Below the pieces are notes generated by a model, which worked only from the letters and a program-made list of their open reading frames with translations, made no database searches and was not told the DNA's origin. This document shows positions 6,214 to 6,338 of a DNA stretch of 6,338 nucleotides, in pieces; the first letter of the stretch is position 1; each line of letters opens with the position of its first letter. Source of the stretch: an uncultured Lachnospira sp. (GTDB lineage Bacteria; Bacillota; Clostridia; Lachnospirales; Lachnospiraceae); contig CAAHEK010000268.1 in assembly GCA_900772425.1 (NCBI GenBank), positions 1 through 6,338 on the forward strand. The letters are read 5' to 3'. A program made the translations under genes and the position numbers.

Positions 6214-6290
6214 TGCATTTTTGAGCAAAGTCATACATAAGATAGAGAAGATTTTATATTTGCCTCATATTAGGGTTAGTGAAAGTCGTT

Positions 6291-6296
6291 GGGAGG
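6291..6296 (+). promoter_or_regulatory. ribosome binding site of the gene at the right edge
   Basis: GGGAGG lies 8 bases before GTG at 6305. It is the main evidence that a gene starts there. Confidence 0.7.
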
Positions 6297-6304
6297 ATTT
6301 TATA

Positions 6305-6338
6305 GTGAACGAGAAATCTTTGGAAGTTCTGAAAAAAT
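6305..6338 (+). CDS. start of an unidentified gene running off the right edge
   Basis: A GTG start with an ideal GGGAGG site opens a frame reading MNEKSLEVLKK, cut by the window end after 11 codons. It is divergent from cca, with 143 bases between the two start codons. Eleven residues are too few to assign a family. The pattern M-N-x-x-x-L-x-x-L is seen at the start of several DNA-metabolism proteins (RecQ-type helicases and MutS2, for example), but I do not assign it. That it is a gene start is supported by the Shine-Dalgarno sequence alone. Confidence 0.55.
   Translation, partial: MNEKSLEVLKK

Noticed and set aside
4873..6240. Several plus-strand open frames opposite cca (4873-5115, 5137-5508, 5560-5871, 5965-6240)
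   Set aside because: They are antisense shadows of a clearly conserved gene and show no recognisable product or ribosome site of their own.
6214..6290. Plus-strand promoter for the gene at 6305
   Set aside because: TAAGAT and TATATT could serve as -10 boxes, but neither has a credible -35 at 16-18 bases.
1..6338. CRISPR arrays, tRNA or rRNA genes, insertion-sequence ends
   Set aside because: No regularly spaced repeats, cloverleaf-forming sequence, rRNA stretches or paired terminal repeats around a transposase were found on either strand.

Overview
The window is AT-rich, densely coded Gram-positive sequence with strong GGAGG-type ribosome binding sites. It most resembles a gut Clostridia genome, probably Lachnospiraceae. 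That placement is an inference from three things: the short (archaeal/eukaryal-like) prolyl-tRNA synthetase, the YtvI-type AI-2E permease, and an Rpn nuclease with the NDASF...FEQQSTKNPNMPLR signature typical of that family.

Layout. Bases 1-338 (+) hold the C-terminal end of a GGDEF protein whose start lies to the left. Bases 414-1520 (+) encode an AI-2E/YtvI-type membrane protein with a GTG start. Bases 1617-3056 (+) encode prolyl-tRNA synthetase. A long bidirectional terminator hairpin (3143-3206) separates these rightward genes from a leftward Rpn-family PD-(D/E)XK nuclease gene (3268-4197, -). Next comes a 698-base gap with no supportable gene (4198-4895). It contains a good leftward promoter far upstream of the nuclease gene, a 35-base hairpin, and a 161-base nested inverted repeat. 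Bases 4896-6161 (-) encode the CCA-adding tRNA nucleotidyltransferase, with its own promoter. A divergent gene starts with GTG at 6305 and runs off the right edge after 11 codons.

Functionally, the two well-identified housekeeping genes both serve tRNA: proS charges tRNA-Pro and cca builds or repairs the 3' CCA end. They face each other and are transcribed separately. The GGDEF fragment and the permease are co-directional with proS, but the gaps (75 and 96 bases) leave it open whether they form one operon.

The most unusual part is the gap at 4590-4885. Two hairpins there share identical 8-bp stem arms (AAATCGTG/CACGATTT) and equal 15-base loops, and the next two base pairs differ in a compensatory way. 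One of them is the tip of a much larger, almost fully paired rod closed by a perfect 27-bp inverted repeat next to the cca stop codon. This looks like a structured repeat family, either a MITE-like element or an RNA element. I do not recognise it as any named family.
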